Assembly: GCA_025464795.1 (NCBI GenBank)
Contig: JAODNB010000293.1
Span: forward strand, 1 to 6,897
Direction: 5' to 3'
Source: Frankiales bacterium
GTDB taxonomy: Bacteria; Actinomycetota; Actinomycetes; Mycobacteriales; SCTD01
DNA length: 6,897 nt
The stretch's first letter is position 1; every line of letters starts with the position of its first letter. Positions 5,502 to 6,897 of this stretch are shown here, one piece after another. The notes under the pieces are model-generated. The model was not told where the DNA came from. It did no database searches and worked only from the letters and a program-made list of their open reading frames with translations. Made by a program: the position numbers and the translations under genes.

Positions 5502-6897
5502 ATGCGCATCGTGGTCGTCAGCGCGCACTACCCACCCGACTTCGTCAGCGGCGGCACGCTGGTCCCGCAGCGGCACGCGCGCGCGATGCGCGAGCGAGGG
5601 CACGACGTCCGGGTGTACGCGGGCAGCCTGTCGCTCACCGAGCCGGTCGACGAGACGGACGAGACCGGGCTTCCCGTGCGCTGGGTGCCGGTGCGCGACG
5701 GCATCGGCTGGAGCTCCTCGCTCAACGCCGACAACCCGCGGGTGGTGGCCGACTTCGCTGCCTGGCTGGCTGAGGTCCGGCCCGAGGTCGTGCACCTGCA
5801 CGCACTCCAGTCGATGGGCGGACCGATGGTCCGAGCGGCCAAGGAGGCCGGTGCGCGGGTCGTCGTCACGATGCACGACTTCTGGTGGTCGTGCGGTCGG
5901 CAGTTCCTGGTGGACAAGGGCTTTCGCCCCTGCAGCCTGGTCGTCGAGGCCGGCGTCTGCGGCTGCGAGGTGGACCGGCCGTGGCTCGACGACCGGAATG
6001 CGCGGCTGGCCGCCGACCTCGCGCTCGCCGACGCGGTGTGCGTGCCCTCGACGATCGCCCGGGACCTCGTGGCGGCCAACGGGCTGGCGCCCGGCGTGCT
6101 GCTCACGGACGAGAACGGCCTGCCGCACCTCGCGGTCAGCGGTTCGCCCACGACGTCGGAGACGGTGCGCTTCCTGTTCGCAGGGGGCAAGAACCGGCTG
6201 AAGGGCGGCCCGCTGCTGCTCGACGCCGTCGCGAACCTGCAGGGGGAGTGGGCGCTCACGGTCGTAGGTCAGGAGCTCCGCGTCGAGACCGAGCTGCCGA
6301 TCACCTTCGCCCCTCCGTACCGCCCCGACAGTCTGTCCGAGGTGCTGCACGCCCACGACGTCCTGGTGCTGCCCTCGCTCATGCGGGAGTCGTTCTCGAT
6401 CGTGACCCGAGAGGCGCTGCTCCACGGGCTGACCGTCATCACGAGCGACACCCTCGGGCCCGAGGAGGTCATCACCCATGGGGTCAACGGCTTGGTCGTC
6501 GCGACGGGGAGCGCCCCGGACCTGGCCGCCGCGATGCAGGCCCTCATCGACGACGCTGCCCTGCTGCGAAGGCTGCGCACGTCACCGCCACCTGCGGTGC
6601 GGTCGTTGGCGGACCAGGTCATGGGACTCGAGCGGCTCTACGGTGCGACCCCGCCGCGCCCGGTTCCCTCAGCTGTCCGGAACGTGCTGTTCATCTGCGG
6701 GATCGAGGGGGCGCCGCTGCGCTACCGGGCGCACCTTCCTGCCGAAGCCCTTGCCCTGCAGGGGATCCACAGCGAGGTCCGGCACTACCGCTCCTCCGAC
6801 CTGCAGGCACTGGCGGCTCGGTCAGACGTGATCGTCGTGTACCGCGTGCCCGCGACGACACAGCTGCTCGAGCTCCTCGGCAGCGCGACGGTCCCCG
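5502..6897 (+). CDS. GT4-family glycosyltransferase fused to the start of a second domain (3' end outside window)
   Basis: The frame opens with ATG at 5502, two bases after the ATPase stop, and has no stop before the right edge (465 full codons). Residues 1-about 380 form a GT-B glycosyltransferase of the GT4 type. MRIVVVSAHYPPDFVSGGT has the glycine-rich acceptor-side loop, LHALQSMGG lies near 107-115, and VTMHDFWWSCG starts near 122. A cysteine set follows (C131, C144, C153, C155). The donor half has FAGGKNRLKGG with K234, and the paired glutamates of RESFSIVTRE (E296 and E304), so this half appears catalytically intact. It would transfer a sugar from a nucleotide donor to the growing glycan in the cytoplasm. 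From residue about 392 a new Rossmann-like strand begins (RNVLFICG), with the RYRAHLPAEAL segment seen at the N-terminus of some other GT-B glycosyltransferases; this second domain is cut by the window. No strong Shine-Dalgarno precedes the ATG, so coupling to the ATPase gene is likely. Specificity is not predictable. Confidence 0.9.
   Translation, partial: MRIVVVSAHYPPDFVSGGTLVPQRHARAMRERGHDVRVYAGSLSLTEPVDETDETGLPVRWVPVRDGIGWSSSLNADNPRVVADFAAWLAEVRPEVVHLHALQSMGGPMVRAAKEAGARVVVTMHDFWWSCGRQFLVDKGFRPCSLVVEAGVCGCEVDRPWLDDRNARLAADLALADAVCVPSTIARDLVAANGLAPGVLLTDENGLPHLAVSGSPTTSETVRFLFAGGKNRLKGGPLLLDAVANLQGEWALTVVGQELRVETELPITFAPPYRPDSLSEVLHAHDVLVLPSLMRESFSIVTREALLHGLTVITSDTLGPEEVITHGVNGLVVATGSAPDLAAAMQALIDDAALLRRLRTSPPPAVRSLADQVMGLERLYGATPPRPVPSAVRNVLFICGIEGAPLRYRAHLPAEALALQGIHSEVRHYRSSDLQALAARSDVIVVYRVPATTQLLELLGSATVP

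Noticed and set aside
5573..5590. Alternating GCACGCGCGCGCG stretch followed by ATGCGCG, a possible Z-DNA or hairpin element
   Set aside because: It is short, lies inside the GT4 coding region and is explained by common Ala, Arg and Met codons in a GC-rich gene.
5403..6479. Long minus-strand frame (358 codons) opposite the GT4 gene
   Set aside because: The plus strand holds an intact GT4 domain with catalytic glutamates. The minus-strand product is arginine/valine/histidine-rich and resembles nothing known.

Overview
The window is very GC-rich, has GTG as well as ATG starts, and is almost entirely coding on one strand. This looks like a high-GC Gram-positive bacterium of the Actinomycetota, such as a Nocardioides- or Intrasporangiaceae-like organism. 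That placement rests on composition and protein style only. No rRNA or other phylogenetic marker is present.

Layout: five genes lie head to tail on the + strand. They are (1) the last 55 codons of an upstream gene with a glycosyltransferase-type C-terminal tail (1-168); (2) a 1088-residue protein with a degenerate GT-B-like half followed by two GT2 (GT-A fold) domains (165-3431); (3) a Wzm/TagG-type ABC-2 permease (3428-4252); (4) a Wzt-type ABC ATPase with a C-terminal carbohydrate-binding domain (4249-5499); and (5) a GT4-type glycosyltransferase followed by the beginning of another domain, cut by the right edge (5502-6897). The first three junctions are 4-nt GTGA/ATGA stop-start overlaps and the last is a 2-nt gap. 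No intergenic space is left for an internal promoter or terminator, so this is the middle of a larger translationally coupled operon whose ends lie outside the window.

How the genes work together: this is a segment of an ABC-transporter-dependent cell-surface polysaccharide locus. The glycosyltransferases would build a glycan on a lipid carrier at the inner face of the membrane. Wzm forms the membrane channel and Wzt powers export. The extra domain on Wzt suggests that the transporter selects the finished glycan by recognising a feature such as a terminal residue or cap. The sugar, the linkages and the final acceptor cannot be read from this sequence.

The genes belong to known families, and I do not see a wholly new system. 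The less ordinary points are the architectures: a three-module glycosyltransferase whose GT-B half has lost its usual acidic motif, a second fusion protein at the right edge, and a Wzt with a substrate-recognition domain in what appears to be a Gram-positive bacterium.
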